Notes: generated from the sequence alone by a model not told the origin. Positions 33,757-44,963 are shown, counted from the first letter of the stretch. The stretch: 64,000 bases of DNA from Toxonevra muliebris (GCA_963691655.1 OY829328.1:3376204-3440203), one strand, 5' to 3'. Numbers and translations: made by a program.

Positions 33757-34310
33757 CTTATTAAAAAGCCCGAAATAACGTAAATTCAATTTTTGGTTGG
33801 ACTCCGTACGAGTTGAATCTGAGAGATATTATTGAGTGACTTACTTATTAAAAAGCCCGAAATAACGTAAATTAAACTTTTGGTGAGTTCCGTACGAGTT
33901 GAAACTGAGAGATATTGAAAGGCGTTTATTTCTATGTGAACAACTGTTTCAAAGACAAAATCAGAATCGCATCGTAACCGGCAACAAAAAATGGGTCCAT
34001 TGCGATAATCTCAAGCGCAGAAAGTCAGGGGGAATGCCTGGACATGCCTCGATGTCGACCGCCAAACCGAATATTCACGACGCCAAGCTTATGCTCTGCA
34101 TTTGGTGGGACTAGCTCGGTGTGATATATTACGAGCAATTGAAACCGAGTGAAGCCATCACAAGAGAGCGGTACCAAACGTAATTGATGAGTTTGAGTAG
34201 AGCATTGAAGGAAAAATGGCCACAGTACCAAGACAGACACGACAAAGTCATCCTCCAGCCTGACAATGCACGCCACACGTCGAAAATTTTCATTATCTTT
34301 TAAAAAATCA
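33757..34310 (+). pseudogene. mariner transposase relic with a tandem duplication
   Basis: Recognisable pieces are EQLFQRQNQNRIVTGNKKWV, KPNIHDAKLMLCIWWD, then after a stop GVIYYEQLKPSEAITRERYQ, and DNARHTS. These are the central and D,D34D regions of mariner transposases, with a stop after IWWD and a Pro for His just before the DNA-R string. An 87-base segment (TTATTAAAAAGCCCG to GAGAGATATT) occurs twice in tandem from 33757. Confidence 0.75.
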
Positions 34311-34663
34311 TAAGCTGACTATGATGTTAACATACAAAACGTTTATTTTGTTGTAATAAACATTCCATCATGAATTATCAAAACTTACAGTAGCTATTTA
34401 GCAATTTTCCTCTCTGTAGTGGGTTTGTCGAAAACGGATAATTTATAAAATATCATAAATGATTTCATTACCCAATTCCCATCTCTATTATGATGCAAAA
34501 ACCTTATAATTGTTTTATTTTCGTAGATTTTCTGATATAAACTGCTAAATAATTCTAATGTTCTACATACACATGAGCATTAAAAGACCACAATTTTACA
34601 CAATAAATAAAAAAAGTGTAATTAATGAACAATTTTTGAGAATTGATAAAGAAATATTTTTAA

Positions 34664-36527
34664 CCCTTCTGTTACATTAAGAAAAAATCACACTTGTGAT
34701 ATTAAGGTCACGGAATGACCTGACCAGTATTTTGTATGCATATCGTATGAAAACTCATAATTTGGAATTAAAATTTTAACATTTATTAGTTGTACTGCTT
34801 ATTAATAAGTTTAATACTGTTTACATACTTAATTATTTCTATTAGCTTTTACTGTATTTTGTATCTTTCATATCTTTAATTATATTACTTGAGTTAAAAA
34901 TTTTGTTGTCTAGTCTGTAAGGATATATATAGTCCATTGACTTAAATAAATGAAATGAAAAAATTAAATATAGGTATATATTTACTAAGTGGCCTCAAGG
35001 CAATAGGTTGTATAAACTGTAATCGTCGTAAGGGGTTTTGGATACGCAGCTTTTTTGCAAATAGTGCAGTATTCACACGTTTTACGGCAAATCCAGCTGA
35101 GTAAACAGCGCAAGTTGATTAGCTTTTCTCATCTTCAGAGCAGCGCCTGCCGAAGTGCTAGGCTCTTGTGTTTCTGCCCGAATATTTTTGCACAATATCT
35201 GCCGACAATTGAGTTCTTGGCAAATATTTTCTATGCCGAATTACTCTCTGAAGAAAGTCTAAGCCCAGATTTTCGATTGAATATATTTGACGCCATCCAG
35301 AGGGTTGATTTCTATCCATAAAACGTAGGCAATTCTATTTCAACAATTTGTTTGTAAGAAATTTTTTTTTCATTAGTGGGTCCAGTCGGTTCCATTGATC
35401 ACTCAATATCTTTATCCTTCGATTAGTACATGGGAATGCTGCTATCATTTCCCGATAGTGCTCAAACAACACTTTCCTCGTCACTACTCTTTATATAGTC
35501 GTCAGAAGATTCCTTGCCCGCAAACTTTTCCACTAAATAGTTTTCGCACCCAAACGTCACTACACTCATTAACATACCTGACTTTCTTGTCAAAGGATGT
35601 GGTCGTTGCGACAAAATACAGTCAGTACGTGAATCTCAAACGAAAAAAGTCTAATTACAAATTTAATATACTTACTGAAACTAGTTATCTTTGCATTTTA
35701 TAAAAAGTAATAATTATCTCATCATTCACGCAAAAATAAAACACAAAAAAAAGCGGGAGCTACATATTTGACGTATGAAAGAGGTAATGGTCACTGAATG
35801 ACCTTATGGTGTACACACGTAAGTTTTGATATTGCCACTTACTTTATAAAACAAAAAGCTTCTTTTTATACTTTTTCGGAGGGTTTCCCCCATTGGCGTA
35901 ATTGGATAATTCTCTGGGGGGAGGCCAGGCCCCCCCAAAAAATATATTTAACACTTTTTTGGCTGTAATTTTTTCTTTAACAAATTTATTTTCAATGTTA
36001 ATAATTGATTCATTTAAAAAACCTTTACTGTAAAATGGTTGCTCTAAACCAAAGTCTTTATAACAGGACAGCTCAAGCATAATGCGATTTCAAAATCACT
36101 CAAAAGTCAAATTTTTTCCCCGGGTACATGAAAAGATGTTTACACATCAAAAATTTTGATTGGACAATCCAAAAATTGATTGCATAACCGCCGCATAATG
36201 AATAATTGATGTCTAATAGAATAAGGAAATTTTTCTTTTTTTTTTCTTAGATATTCAAATTTTTTTTTAATGAATGTAAGTTTTTATATAATCTTTAAAT
36301 TAATAATTTTCTTTGGACTTTATTTTTCTTACTATTTCTGGGGGGCCTAGAGCCAGCTGGGGTGGGCCGCGCGCCCCCCACCCATCCAGGCCCCTACCTA
36401 GTTACGCCAATGGTTTCCCCTTGATGCAGGAATTCACAAAAGGAAATCTCAAAATTATGTTTGTTTTAGAAAATATTGGTAAATTAAACAAAAAAAGGTC
36501 ACGAGATGACCTTAATGTAACAGAAGG
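34664..36527. mobile_element. piggyBac-like element, decayed
   Basis: The left end follows TTAA (34660-34663) as CCCTTCTGTTACATTAAG; the right end is the inverse CTTAATGTAACAGAAGG at 36511-36527, with TTAA five bases beyond. A palindromic word GGTCAC..ATGACC occurs near both ends and once inside (34706, 35788, 36497). A minus frame near 35500 reads ESSDDYIKSSDEESVV, like the acidic start of piggyBac transposases. The rest of the transposase is not visible, and a hAT miniature element sits inside. Confidence 0.5.
35891..36412. mobile_element. hAT-type miniature element with 8-bp duplication
   Basis: Ends CATTGGCGTAATTGG and, inverted, CATTGGCGTAACTAGG are flanked by a perfect direct repeat GTTTCCCC (35883-35890 and 36413-36420). 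Unusually GC-rich subterminal tracts (GGGGGGAGGCCAGGC; GGGCCGCGCGCCCCCCACCC) bracket an AT-rich centre. No transposase is present. Confidence 0.85.
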
Positions 36528-36807
36528 TGCAATTAAACGATGGCTAAATAAGAAAGAATTGCTGCAATTTTTTTTCTAAATTTTTATTTTTAATACCTAA
36601 CTGTAACTTAAACTACAAATTTCAATTATAAATTACACTAGTTTAACAAATCACCGAAGTTGGATTTATATAGAATGATTTTATATAAAAATTTAAATAG
36701 CTATGTAAATAAAGTCACTAGCAGGAGGAATTTTGCGCAATAAATATCGAAACGTCCAGCGTATGCTGCGCTCACACATGGTGACACCCTAACAAAATCT
36801 ATACATA

Positions 36808-37253
36808 TCACACATTGCTGTTGGAAGCAGAATTGACAATTGGAATTGTAACGCTAGAAATTGCAGCACGTGAAGTAGAGGTCGAGGCAGTAGCAGATGG
36901 CTGTGGTTGTGCTGGCACTGAATTTGTCGTTGTGTTTGTTGTTGCTACTGTTGGTGTTGTCGGTGAGTGCGGATCAACTTCTGAGTAAGGTGGGACTGGC
37001 AGCATTGTAACAGTTGTCGCAATTGACGTTGTGGATACACCAACTGTTGTGGTAGATGGAGCTGCTGTTGTCTGATTAGTCATACCTATCACTTCATCAT
37101 AAGTGGGTAAATCTTTATCATCCTTATCTAGTTGAGCCCGTATACGTGCCGCATCTTCCACACTCGGTTCGATATAAAAGAAATCAGCATATCGATGTGC
37201 TCCAGAGTTACGTGTTGTATCATCAGCAATGGTAAATATATTACCTTGGCGAT
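36808..37253 (-). CDS. Shared terminal exon C2 with LPxY and PPxY motifs
   Basis: The acceptor TTATTGCAG precedes 37253; the exon begins with AT, again needing one base from upstream (phase 1), and runs 147 codons to the stop at 36808. G from a unit gives GAT (Asp). It opens RQGNIFTIADDTTRNSGAHR, has an acidic stretch and then LPTYDEVIGM near residue 60 and VPPYSEVDPH near 94, followed by a Thr/Ser/Pro-rich end. Both motifs are WW-domain ligands of the PPxY/LPxY class. The pattern of two such motifs separated by low-complexity sequence is shared with C1, but outside the motifs the tails are not alike except for RQ at their starts. A possible AATAAA on the minus strand is at 36583-36588. Ten compatible units lie upstream. 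Confidence 0.82.
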
Positions 37254-37644
37254 CTGCAATAAGAAAAAAGACATGTAGATGTTAATGTATTATTTGAATT
37301 ATATTTATTTATAACAAAAATTAATCTGAAGAGGCAGTATAAACAGTCGAATAGCGTTTTAATTTTTTGATGCCATTTTGAATTTAAATAATTTAAAAGA
37401 TTAAACGATGAACAACGTTAAATTTTGTTTGAATATTCCCAAATTCAAAGCTGTGGAATTCACTGCCTGATAAAATGCGTAGTATTATTAATTGTGGCAA
37501 TTTTTAGCATTTATGTAATTGTTCAATATTATACCAGCCATTAAATAAGAGAAAATAAAAGGTAAAAGAAGCGAATACCAAATACCCATATCCTATTAAT
37601 AATAATTCTTAAAATAATTTAAATAAGTAATAACAGATTCCCCT

Positions 37645-37840
37645 TGGACGATTCTATCTACGACTTTTTTCCATTTGCTAAAATATTTAATGGCGACACT
37701 TTTTTTAAATAAAAACAAAAATGTTTTACCTATAATGGTTAGGAGAAAATATTTTTTAAATGCGATTATTTCAAAACTATAGCATTACATATACATCATT
37801 TCATTACTAAAGTCACGGTTTGTTTAGAGTAAAGAGGCAT
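37645..37840 (+). repeat. Dispersed repeat, copy B of the first family
   Basis: Same order of words as 3757-3965. It lies in the intron just upstream of C2. Confidence 0.6.
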
Positions 37841-37881
37841 TCATATCCGAAGGGGTTTATCACACTTTTGTTATATCATAC

Positions 37882-38081
37882 CATGCTCCTGATGATCCTC
37901 AATTAGCTGCGGCCTTGATTTACAAACACGTATCGTAATCTTTAAGGTCAAAAAATTTATTTAAATCATTTTAAAAAATTAATTAAATTAAAAATTTTGT
38001 TACTATTATAAATTGATATAAAAAGAAGAGTATTGCCAAACCAATAAAGTAAATAATTAAGTTAGTTTGCGAGGCGGTCAT
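37882..38081 (-). CDS. Variable first-exon unit V4 (one TM)
   Basis: Exon a, 38081-38004, encodes 26 residues, MTASQTN then the helix LIIYFIGLAILFFLYQFII, ending ATA|GTAACA in phase 0. Exon b, 37939-37882, adds ITIRVCKSRPQLIEDHQEH and ends G|GTATGA in phase 1. The acceptor (CCTTAAAG) is weaker than in other units. It is the unit nearest to C2. Polar residues before the membrane span replace the acidic ones of most other units. Confidence 0.7.
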
Positions 38082-38294
38082 ATTTTTGCGCAATATAGAC
38101 CAGCTGAAAAGTACGTTAATTTAAAATTATATAGAATTAAATTTAAAAATATTTTAATACTTTTACACAGCAAGTTTAAGTATGAGACTAATTTAAATTG
38201 AAAAATGCTACATTTTGAAAAGAGGTAGAAGACGAAAACATTGAAATTTTGTTGCTAATTTTACTTGCACTGCATAAATATAACATCATAATTT

Positions 38295-38362
38295 GATAAG
38301 AATCAATAAAATTCAACAATTAAGGAGTTCTGATTACAAAGTAGTAGAATACGATAAGATTA
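38295..38362 (+). promoter_or_regulatory. Two GATA-factor sites upstream of V4
   Basis: GATAAGAATC at 38295-38304 and the full decamer GATAAGATTA at 38353-38362, about 215-280 bases upstream of ATG 38081. Confidence 0.55.
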
Positions 38363-38477
38363 TGTGTATTATTTGTTGTATTATTTTTTCCTCCATCTGT
38401 TAGTATGTGCAATATGCTCTCCTGCCTATTACAACTATTTTTGTACTTATTTATTTCTAAACCAATATCATATATAC

Positions 38478-38742
38478 CATTTCTGTCACTATAGAGTCGT
38501 TGGCGCCATTCAGCGTGCGCTCTTGCTACTGCATTACGTGTGCTAATTTCGTGTTCTTGCGATGTTCGACAAGTTGTTATGCCCGTAAATCGGCATCGAT
38601 GGCACTGGTGACATCGCCGACTCTGTGGTGAATATAGTTTTTCAAGGATTGTACTTCTGATGTGCACATGGAAGCAAATGAAGGGCATCACCACGAATAG
38701 AAATAGGAAGCCCGTAATGAAAATAAGTACAACTTTGTCCAT
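38478..38742 (-). CDS. Variable first-exon unit V5, single exon, Cys-rich
   Basis: ATG 38742 opens MDKVV, the helix LIFITGFLFLFVVMPFICF and a long basic inner segment with a Cys cluster (RRCHQCHRCRFTGITTC), then ARAHAEWRQRLYSDRN and the split-codon G at G|GTATAT. At 88 codons plus one base it carries both helix and juxtamembrane part in one exon, unlike the two-exon units. CxxC spacing suggests metal binding or palmitoylation. Reading on past the donor gives an Asn-rich frame to 38320 that looks like intron. Confidence 0.72.
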
Positions 38743-38857
38743 TTTCGCGTTTGCCGGTAATTGATATGATTTCCCTTTTGTTATTTGAGCACTAACGTTT
38801 GCTTTTTTTGATTTTAGATTTTTGTATTGCATATTCTATCGATTTTTTTTTTTTGCA

Positions 38858-38867
38858 GATAAGATTA
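38858..38867 (+). promoter_or_regulatory. GATA-factor site upstream of V5
   Basis: GATAAGATTA, 116 bases upstream of ATG 38742. Confidence 0.55.
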
Positions 38868-39262
38868 AATTTGTGGTATTCTTGCTCTCGCTTTGTTTGC
38901 ACAAGCTCTAAAAGCTAATTAATTTTTGAAAATGTACTATATTATTATTATAAGTCGATAGGAATAGTTATTATAGTTGTTGAAAAGTACGTTTTTCTAT
39001 ATTAAAAGTATCTCATTAACTGTAATTATTTTAAAAGTTGTGTTAAATGCCTTAATCTCAGATGCTAATGAAACTATGCCATTTGTTATTTGAAAGAATT
39101 GCAGCTCGTGCAAGATAATTTACATTAATTTTAAAACTGTTTTATTTTTTAACAATCCTCAGCATGGCATATTTCAAAATGATTGGCCGATACGGGTCGA
39201 ATATTTATTTTTGATTACAAAATATTTTCAAAAACCAAACAATATATGAAGGTAAAAAAATC

Positions 39263-39626
39263 CAGGGCTTTGGAGCAGACAAATTTTGGGGTTGCTCCGC
39301 TCCAACTACATATAATTTTCCTAATAACAATTTTTTTTTTTATTCATATGTATGTATCGCTACCTTAATTTGCCCTAACACCCATTTTTCAAATTTGGAG
39401 ATGATGATTACTCTTAACATAACCATTACTGGCAATGGAATATTTCAATTACTATTTTCATGACAATAAAGAGTTCAAAAACAATGAATTGTAAATGAAC
39501 AATAGGTAATTGGAAAAATTATTAATCGGAGCAGCGGAGCGGTTAAATTTTGATTGCTCCAGCTCTAGCTCCGGTCAAAACAGTGTGCTCAACAGCTCCA
39601 TGCTCCAGCTCCGCTCCAAAGCCCTG
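39263..39626. mobile_element. hAT-type miniature element
   Basis: Ends CAGGGCTTTGGAGC and, inverted, CAGGGCTTTGGAGCGGAGC, flanked by near-identical octamers AAAAAATC and AAAAAAAC. GGAGC/GCTCC words repeat many times near both ends, as in subterminal transposase-binding arrays of hAT elements. No coding frame. Confidence 0.7.
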
Positions 39627-39729
39627 AAAAAAACCACAATCAAAACTTTTTTGCATATATTTTTTATCCTGAGAATGGCAAAAAAAAAAGGGGGGTCAAT
39701 CAAATGCAGTATAAAAATTATATAATTCC

Positions 39730-40425
39730 AAATTTTTTGGGCCAACTCTTTCGAGCCCGCATTGAACATGTCAGCATACGTGCAAATAAACAGCATTTTT
39801 GTGAAAATCATCGTTTGCTGTCGGAAGTTTACGGTGAATTTTCAAGCGCCTGAAATCATTGGGGTTCATTACAAAGGAAGGAAACTGATTGCCATGCGAC
39901 TTAAGGCCGAAGGACGTCGAACGGCGATTTTTATGTCTAAAATGCTGCTTCAGCACTAGAAAAATAAGTTGTTTTGGCATCGAATTATTACTGGAGACAA
40001 AAAATTGATTTATTGCGACAACCCGAAGCGCAAGAAGTTGTATCTGAAGCCCGACCAACAGGGAAAATTAACGCCGAAGCAGAATATTCATGGCGCCAAG
40101 GTAATGCTATGTATTTGGTGGGATCAGAAGGGTGCCATCTATTACGAGCTACTAAAACCCCGTGAAACTATTACGGGAGAACTCTATCAAAAACAATTGA
40201 TTCGCTTGAAGAGAGCAGTGACCGAAAAACGACCAGAATATGCGACCAGGCACGAGACCGTAATTTTTCAACATGACAACGCACGGCCTCAAAATAGTGA
40301 ATGGGAAGTTTTGCCCCACCAGCTGTATTCACTTGACCTGTCTAGCCTCAAAAACTTAACAGCTTTTTTTGAAAAGAAATCCATAAATTGCCTGAAAGGT
40401 GACAAAATGTCATAGCTTCCGATGG
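39730..40425 (+). pseudogene. mariner transposase relic, second copy
   Basis: The frame from 39969 reads RIITGDKKLIYCDNPKRKKL, QNIHGAKVMLCIWWDQKGAI, YYELLKPRETITGELYQKQL and VIFQHDNARPQ, which cover the catalytic region of a mariner transposase including all visible Asp residues. The N-terminal part is frameshifted and stops occur before 39960; the end of the frame departs from the family. Confidence 0.8.
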
Positions 40426-41029
40426 ACAACAAAAAAAAAAAAAATACTATGTGTAATATTTTTCGTTTTAATTTTTGCTTATACTTTGAAAATGCGTTGT
40501 TTTGAAATGCATTTTTAGTGTTTCCCTTATAACAATGTGTAGATTGGCAGCAAATACAATCAAAATCAGATTATCAACGCTTTGGTAGGGTTTTTGGTTT
40601 TGCATATTTAACACAAATTATGCTCCAATTTTTTCATTTACTTTAGGTTAGTCTACCATATCTTTGTGGTGCGGCTAGATTGGAAAATGTAAAAATTTCT
40701 CTCCAAAACTGGGTTAGCAACTACGGCATCGCTAATAAGGTTGAAAATGACATCCTAGCTTTAAATATTTTGCTATCGCTTATTTTTTTACTTTTAATAA
40801 TTAAACTTTTATTTTTTACTTGAGTAAAACAAAAAATTGTGTCAAATGCCGCTCTCCAAAATTATATGGCGGATTTCTAAGTCCTTTTGATTTTTTCACA
40901 TTCACATTTAGAAGGAACGATTCTACGCTCACTTCATAGCACTTCTACGCTCATTCAGCTTACTGAAAATACATACATACACATACAAAAAATACAACTA
41001 ATACAAAAAAAAAAACATTTAAAGCATAC
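40426..41029. other. Spacer before V6
   Basis: No gene is seen. ACTTCATAGCACTTCTACGCTC near 40930 repeats a short CTACGCTCA word twice. Probably intron of transcripts starting at the farther units. Confidence 0.4.
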
Positions 41030-41271
41030 CATAAAATAATTGTCGCTGACGTTGTTGACGATTCCGATTTGCTGATCGAGTCGCATTAAATTTGTAACCA
41101 AAAACTAACCACAGAATAAACTATATAGAATTTTTTTTCATATTGAAAATAATTTAGAATTTTGTGAAAAATAACAATAACAAAATATGTTACCCGTGCA
41201 ATGAAGTAAATTAATGACACCAGTAGAATTAAGCAGAAAATTGTAAGCATATAAGCTGTTAACGGATCCAT
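41030..41271 (-). CDS. Variable first-exon unit V6 (one TM)
   Basis: Exon a, 41271-41194, encodes MDPLTAY and the helix MLTIFCLILLVSLIYFIA with a final Arg at CGG|GTAACA (phase 0). Exon b, 41120-41030, adds FILWLVFGYKFNATRSANRN and RQQRQRQLFY, ending G|GTATGC (phase 1). Both exons have exactly the lengths of V8 (78 and 91 bases), and the start of exon b is alike (FILW against FIFW; NATR against NARY), so V6 and V8 are duplicates. Confidence 0.8.
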
Positions 41272-41488
41272 TGTCAAATAGATTTACTTTTATAATTGCA
41301 CCATGTATTTTATATAATTAATTAATTTAATTTTGTTTTAACATGACTATGCTTTGCGTATACTTTTTACGTTTTTCCTGTTGCTTTTATGGTTAAAGGA
41401 AACTAAAACTAGAACCTCTCGAAATTACAAAAACGCAAAAAAAAAGTTTAGAGACGAGCATTTTTATCACAACGTTGCGTTCTCGTAA

Positions 41489-41498
41489 GATAAGATTA
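41489..41498 (+). promoter_or_regulatory. GATA-factor site upstream of V6
   Basis: GATAAGATTA, 218 bases upstream of ATG 41271. Confidence 0.55.
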
Positions 41499-41983
41499 TG
41501 ACACAATTGGGTACAACGCGTATCACATTGTATTTTTATGGTGACACTGTATTTATTGATTAAAATTTATAATGAAAAACAAAACCCAAAACTGTTATAT
41601 ACATAAGTTTAGGCCACTATTTCAAAAGGTTGTAAAGAACATATGATCCTGTTTATTGTTGCAATTGAAAACCAGTCAGTCAGTCTTGTTGTACTTTACG
41701 TATCATATGATAACGTTAAATAGATGTCATAACCTATCATAGTTTTCAATATTTATGATACAAGCATTGTCGTCGCGTTAAATCTATATGAACAATTTTT
41801 TCTGCAAGTAATTTTTGAAATGTGTTTTGTGAAGATTATTAAATAACTGTAAAGATAAAGCTGGAACATTTTAAACCAACTACGTGATATCGGTTTGTAT
41901 ACAAATATCACAATAAAAATTCATGAAAGCTGTGCTGTTCAAAAAAGCTTTGAAATAGATGTATCTAACTAAGCTTAACATAC

Positions 41984-42173
41984 CATATTGCGTGGATGGA
42001 TTGCCACCACTTCTGTTTGAATTTCGACAATTGTGCTCCATGATATTTGATTGTGACGGATAGCTCATGTATTCTTTATGGATCCATATTGACATTCTCA
42101 AGCACATCACTAAAATCGCACTTACGGCAAAAATTATAAAGAAGCTTGACAAATATAATAAAACTACTTGCAT
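41984..42173 (-). CDS. Variable first-exon unit V7, single exon
   Basis: ATG 42173 opens MQVV, then LLYLSSFFIIFAVSAILVMC, then LRMSIWIHKEYMSYPSQ and a basic Asn/Ser-rich end (NCRNSNRSGGNPSTQY) with the split G at G|GTATGT. Helix and juxtamembrane parts lie in one exon of 63 codons plus one base. V9 is a close relative (LLYLSAFF, CLRVIIWIYMEY). Confidence 0.78.
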
Positions 42174-42934
42174 ACCGAAATTGTCGAGCAAAATTTTCAG
42201 ACAAAATAAAAAATAAAAAAAAATTTAAAGCTCTTTCCGATAACTTGTAAATATTGTCAAGTACTAGCAATAACAAATTTTGCACTACAAAACATCAATT
42301 TAAATTCTTTTATAATTTTTCATTCGCTACCATTATACATACAATGGAGAAGTTATTGATAAGAAATTCAATGTTATAAATTAGAAAGGAACAATTTTTT
42401 CAAAAAAAAATGTCAACCAAACAAGTACAAGGGCTTGTAGCTGAAATTTTTTAAAAAAGTAGGTTTTTCGCTTTTAATAATTTCAGTAAACGCAATAAAT
42501 AAATAGTTTTTCTTGTTTTCATATAAAATAGAATTGGGGCCCTCGCCAAAACCTCACTAAACGCACTGACAAATTTCGTATAACTTTTGACAGGTTTAGT
42601 TTTAAATACCGCTATCTAGCAGTTCATGTTAAATGCATTTTAAAATTGCATCAGAGTTGTCAGAGCATGCTCGATGTGCTAGAACTCTACTCTGCTCAGG
42701 GATCCTCAACAGAAAACACGCTTTCAATCTTTGGTGGCGAGGTGATGCGTCAGGTTGGGGGTTACACCATTTGATATTGGTAATGTGGAGATTCAAACTT
42801 TTTGTTTGACACCTAGTTACTCTACTTAAGCTACAGTAAGCGAAAACTAAAAAAAAACCCACGTATACGCGAGGGTGGCGGGATGACGCTGCAGGGTAAT
42901 TTAACTTTTAATTTTAATTTAACTCGCTGTCGAG
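42174..42934. other. Spacer between V7 and the SINE/hAT nest
   Basis: Contains the V7 promoter area and, at 42640-42705, a relative of the repeat at 175-240. No gene is seen. Confidence 0.4.
42358..42367 (+). promoter_or_regulatory. GATA-like site upstream of V7
   Basis: GATAAGAAAT, 185 bases upstream of ATG 42173; shares GATAAGA with the other sites but not the last bases. Confidence 0.45.
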
Positions 42935-43191
42935 TGATACACTCAGATGGTTGGACCTACAGTTTAATGCCGGTTCCGGACAGCGATGTGGCAATTTGTT
43001 TTCACTTGGAGGTTTTGCCATTGCCTACCAAGAGGTGTACTTGTACACTATCTTTTAATTCTATAATTCTCATACACTTCATATCGATAGTCAATATAAG
43101 AAGGTTATGAAAATTAAATAAACCACCAGATCAAGACGGGAATCGAAACCGCTACCTCCTGGGTAAAAATCTAGTGCACTACTCACTAGAC

Positions 43192-44541
43192 CAGAGGTTC
43201 TCAACTGTGCTTATCCTACGCCCCCTTTTCGAATTCGTGGCAAGTCCGCGCCTCCCCAACTTTGATTTTCACACAACAATTTTTTATGCTGGTTTACTAT
43301 TTTTTAAATTAAATTTTACCCGCCTTGATAAAATTCTGGTTCTTTCGTTGTTTAAATGAGGCTCTGGTTAGTTTGCGCTAAAGATAAACTAGGCTAGTAA
43401 ATTTATTTAGTAGTTGAATTATTTCTCGTGAGGAAAACTAGGATGGTGAAGTTTTAGTGACGTTTTAGTTGGAAATTCGCTAGCTTAAACTAACAAAATA
43501 ATTAATAAATAGAGTCAATCATGCATTATCTTAAGTGATTCCTAATGTTAAAGTTTTTCATAGTAGACTTTCATTTCTTTCTGCCACATACAAGAGATTT
43601 TTAGTTGAGATTTCTACCAGTTCAATTAACTATTAAGTTAAATATAAATATTAGAGTAAAAGTATTAATATACAAAATAATATCAATCATTTCTGAATTT
43701 GTTTCTTTCTTTTCACTTTTTTCATTTCACTTCCTCTGTTATTTATTTTGTTACCTGTCGGTATGAAAACCCAGCAGTTTGCGTTTTCCGGATGACAAAA
43801 GAGGGGAACTCTGAATGTTCGAAAAAACGATGCGTCAAAGTTGCAGATGTGTGTGCACGCTCATGAAATAATGGGTTGCATTGTTCTAATTTCTTAAGTT
43901 GCGGATTCCCACCGATAAAATCGCAACTGTGTGTGCGTACCTTAAGTCAGAAATGGAAAATGTGAAACTAAAAGGTGCATATTGTAGGTTTTAACATATA
44001 ATAGCCCTATTCACTCTTTAGAGTAAAGAGCTGAGTAACGGAGTAAAAAAGTAATGTTTTACCCTAGACCGTGAAGTCATCTAAAACTTAGACAGAGTAC
44101 TCTCAGCGATCAATGTTCCCAATTGAATTCACTATCAACAAAACTTTTGTTTTTTATTTTTTGTTGTCATACAAATCAAGAAGTAGGCAACACTAATTTT
44201 CTCTCTTACTCAGAGTAATAGAGTAACAAATATTTCACTCAAGGGTCAAACTAGAGTAAAAGTGTAAAGTGAGGGTAAAGGAAAATGTCATATACTTTGT
44301 TGTTGTAGAGTAATTTTGTGTTACACTTTTAACCTGTTACTCCGTTAACCAGTACTTTACTCTAAAGCGTGAACAGGGCTAATATGAAAGAAAAAATAAA
44401 TTATTTTGTTAAATGCAAAATATTATGGTTATGGTACATAAAGAGTATTCAAATATTTGTTTATTGAAATATCTCCGCGCCTCCCTTCAAATCAGTCTGC
44501 GCCCTCTCCGGGGGGCGCGCCCCACCACTTGAGAACCACTG
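43192..44541. mobile_element. hAT element inserted in the SINE
   Basis: Ends CAGAGGTTCTCAACTG and, inverted, CAGTGGTTCTCAAGTGG, flanked by a perfect 8-base duplication CACTAGAC (43184-43191 and 44542-44549). Both subterminal regions contain a CCGCGCCTCCC word (43249 and 44476). No transposase frame is left, so it is non-autonomous, about 1.35 kb. Confidence 0.9.
44002..44383. mobile_element. MITE nested in the hAT element
   Basis: TAGCCCTATTCACTCTTTAG at the left and, inverted, TAGCCCTGTTCACGCTTTAG at the right start matching arms of about 45 bases that run through AGAGTAAAG to AACGGAGTAA. The flanks read ATATAA and ATAT, so a TA or ATA duplication is likely. Confidence 0.8.
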
Positions 44542-44755
44542 CACTAGACTATTGAGGCCGTTTTTTTCTTTTTTTCTTTTTACTTACGTGAAGAGGGCAG
44601 AAATCTTGCAGCAAGATCTTCTACTCGACAGGTTGAATTTCGAATCCCTTGCCCTTTAGGAAATTTTATATTCCACAAATCTTTCTAAAGTTGCATATTG
44701 CTTGTGAAACCAGCCAGTGATATAGAAAATATTTAATCAGTATCCGAAACTTTTC

Positions 44756-44885
44756 TAGGTATCACCAGTAATATTTTGCAGACTATCATTGAATATAATC
44801 TGCAAGTTTTTCTTTCATGAAAAAAATATATACTTTTTATTTTCATATCATTTCCGATGATCAGTGCAAGTGTACAGTCGTTCAT
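44756..44885 (-). pseudogene. Possible degenerate variable unit
   Basis: A GATA decamer at 44964 precedes ATG 44885, which opens MNDCTLALIIGN, like the start of V8 (MDLTLVFIITN), but the helix is broken by charged residues and no in-phase donor follows. Below it, after CTTGCAG, a short stretch IIFNDSLQNIT ends G|GTGATA and would fit exon b in phase 0 and 1. The pieces do not join in frame, so this looks like a dead unit. Confidence 0.35.
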
Positions 44886-44963
44886 GATAGTACCACCATA
44901 TATGTATAGTGCTTCCAACTTGTTTATATTTGGATTATTTGATATTAGCTTTTTTTTAAATGC

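Larger units (their letters stand above)
42935..44560 (-). mobile_element. tRNA-derived SINE, inverted copy split by a hAT element
   Basis: The minus strand shows the same body as the copies at 9.2 and 53.0 kb, with the B box seen here as GGGAATCGAAACC near 43137-43149. The head is interrupted between 43191 and 44542; on removal of the insertion and one octamer it rejoins as ACTACTCACTAGACTATTGA, matching the head of the copy at 52971. Confidence 0.8.

Noticed and set aside
35055..35703. Two plus-strand frames of 88 and 102 codons
   Set aside because: They lie inside the piggyBac-like element; the recognisable acidic piece is on the other strand.
43174..43359. 61-codon plus-strand frame
   Set aside because: It crosses the border between the SINE and the hAT element, so it is a chance frame.
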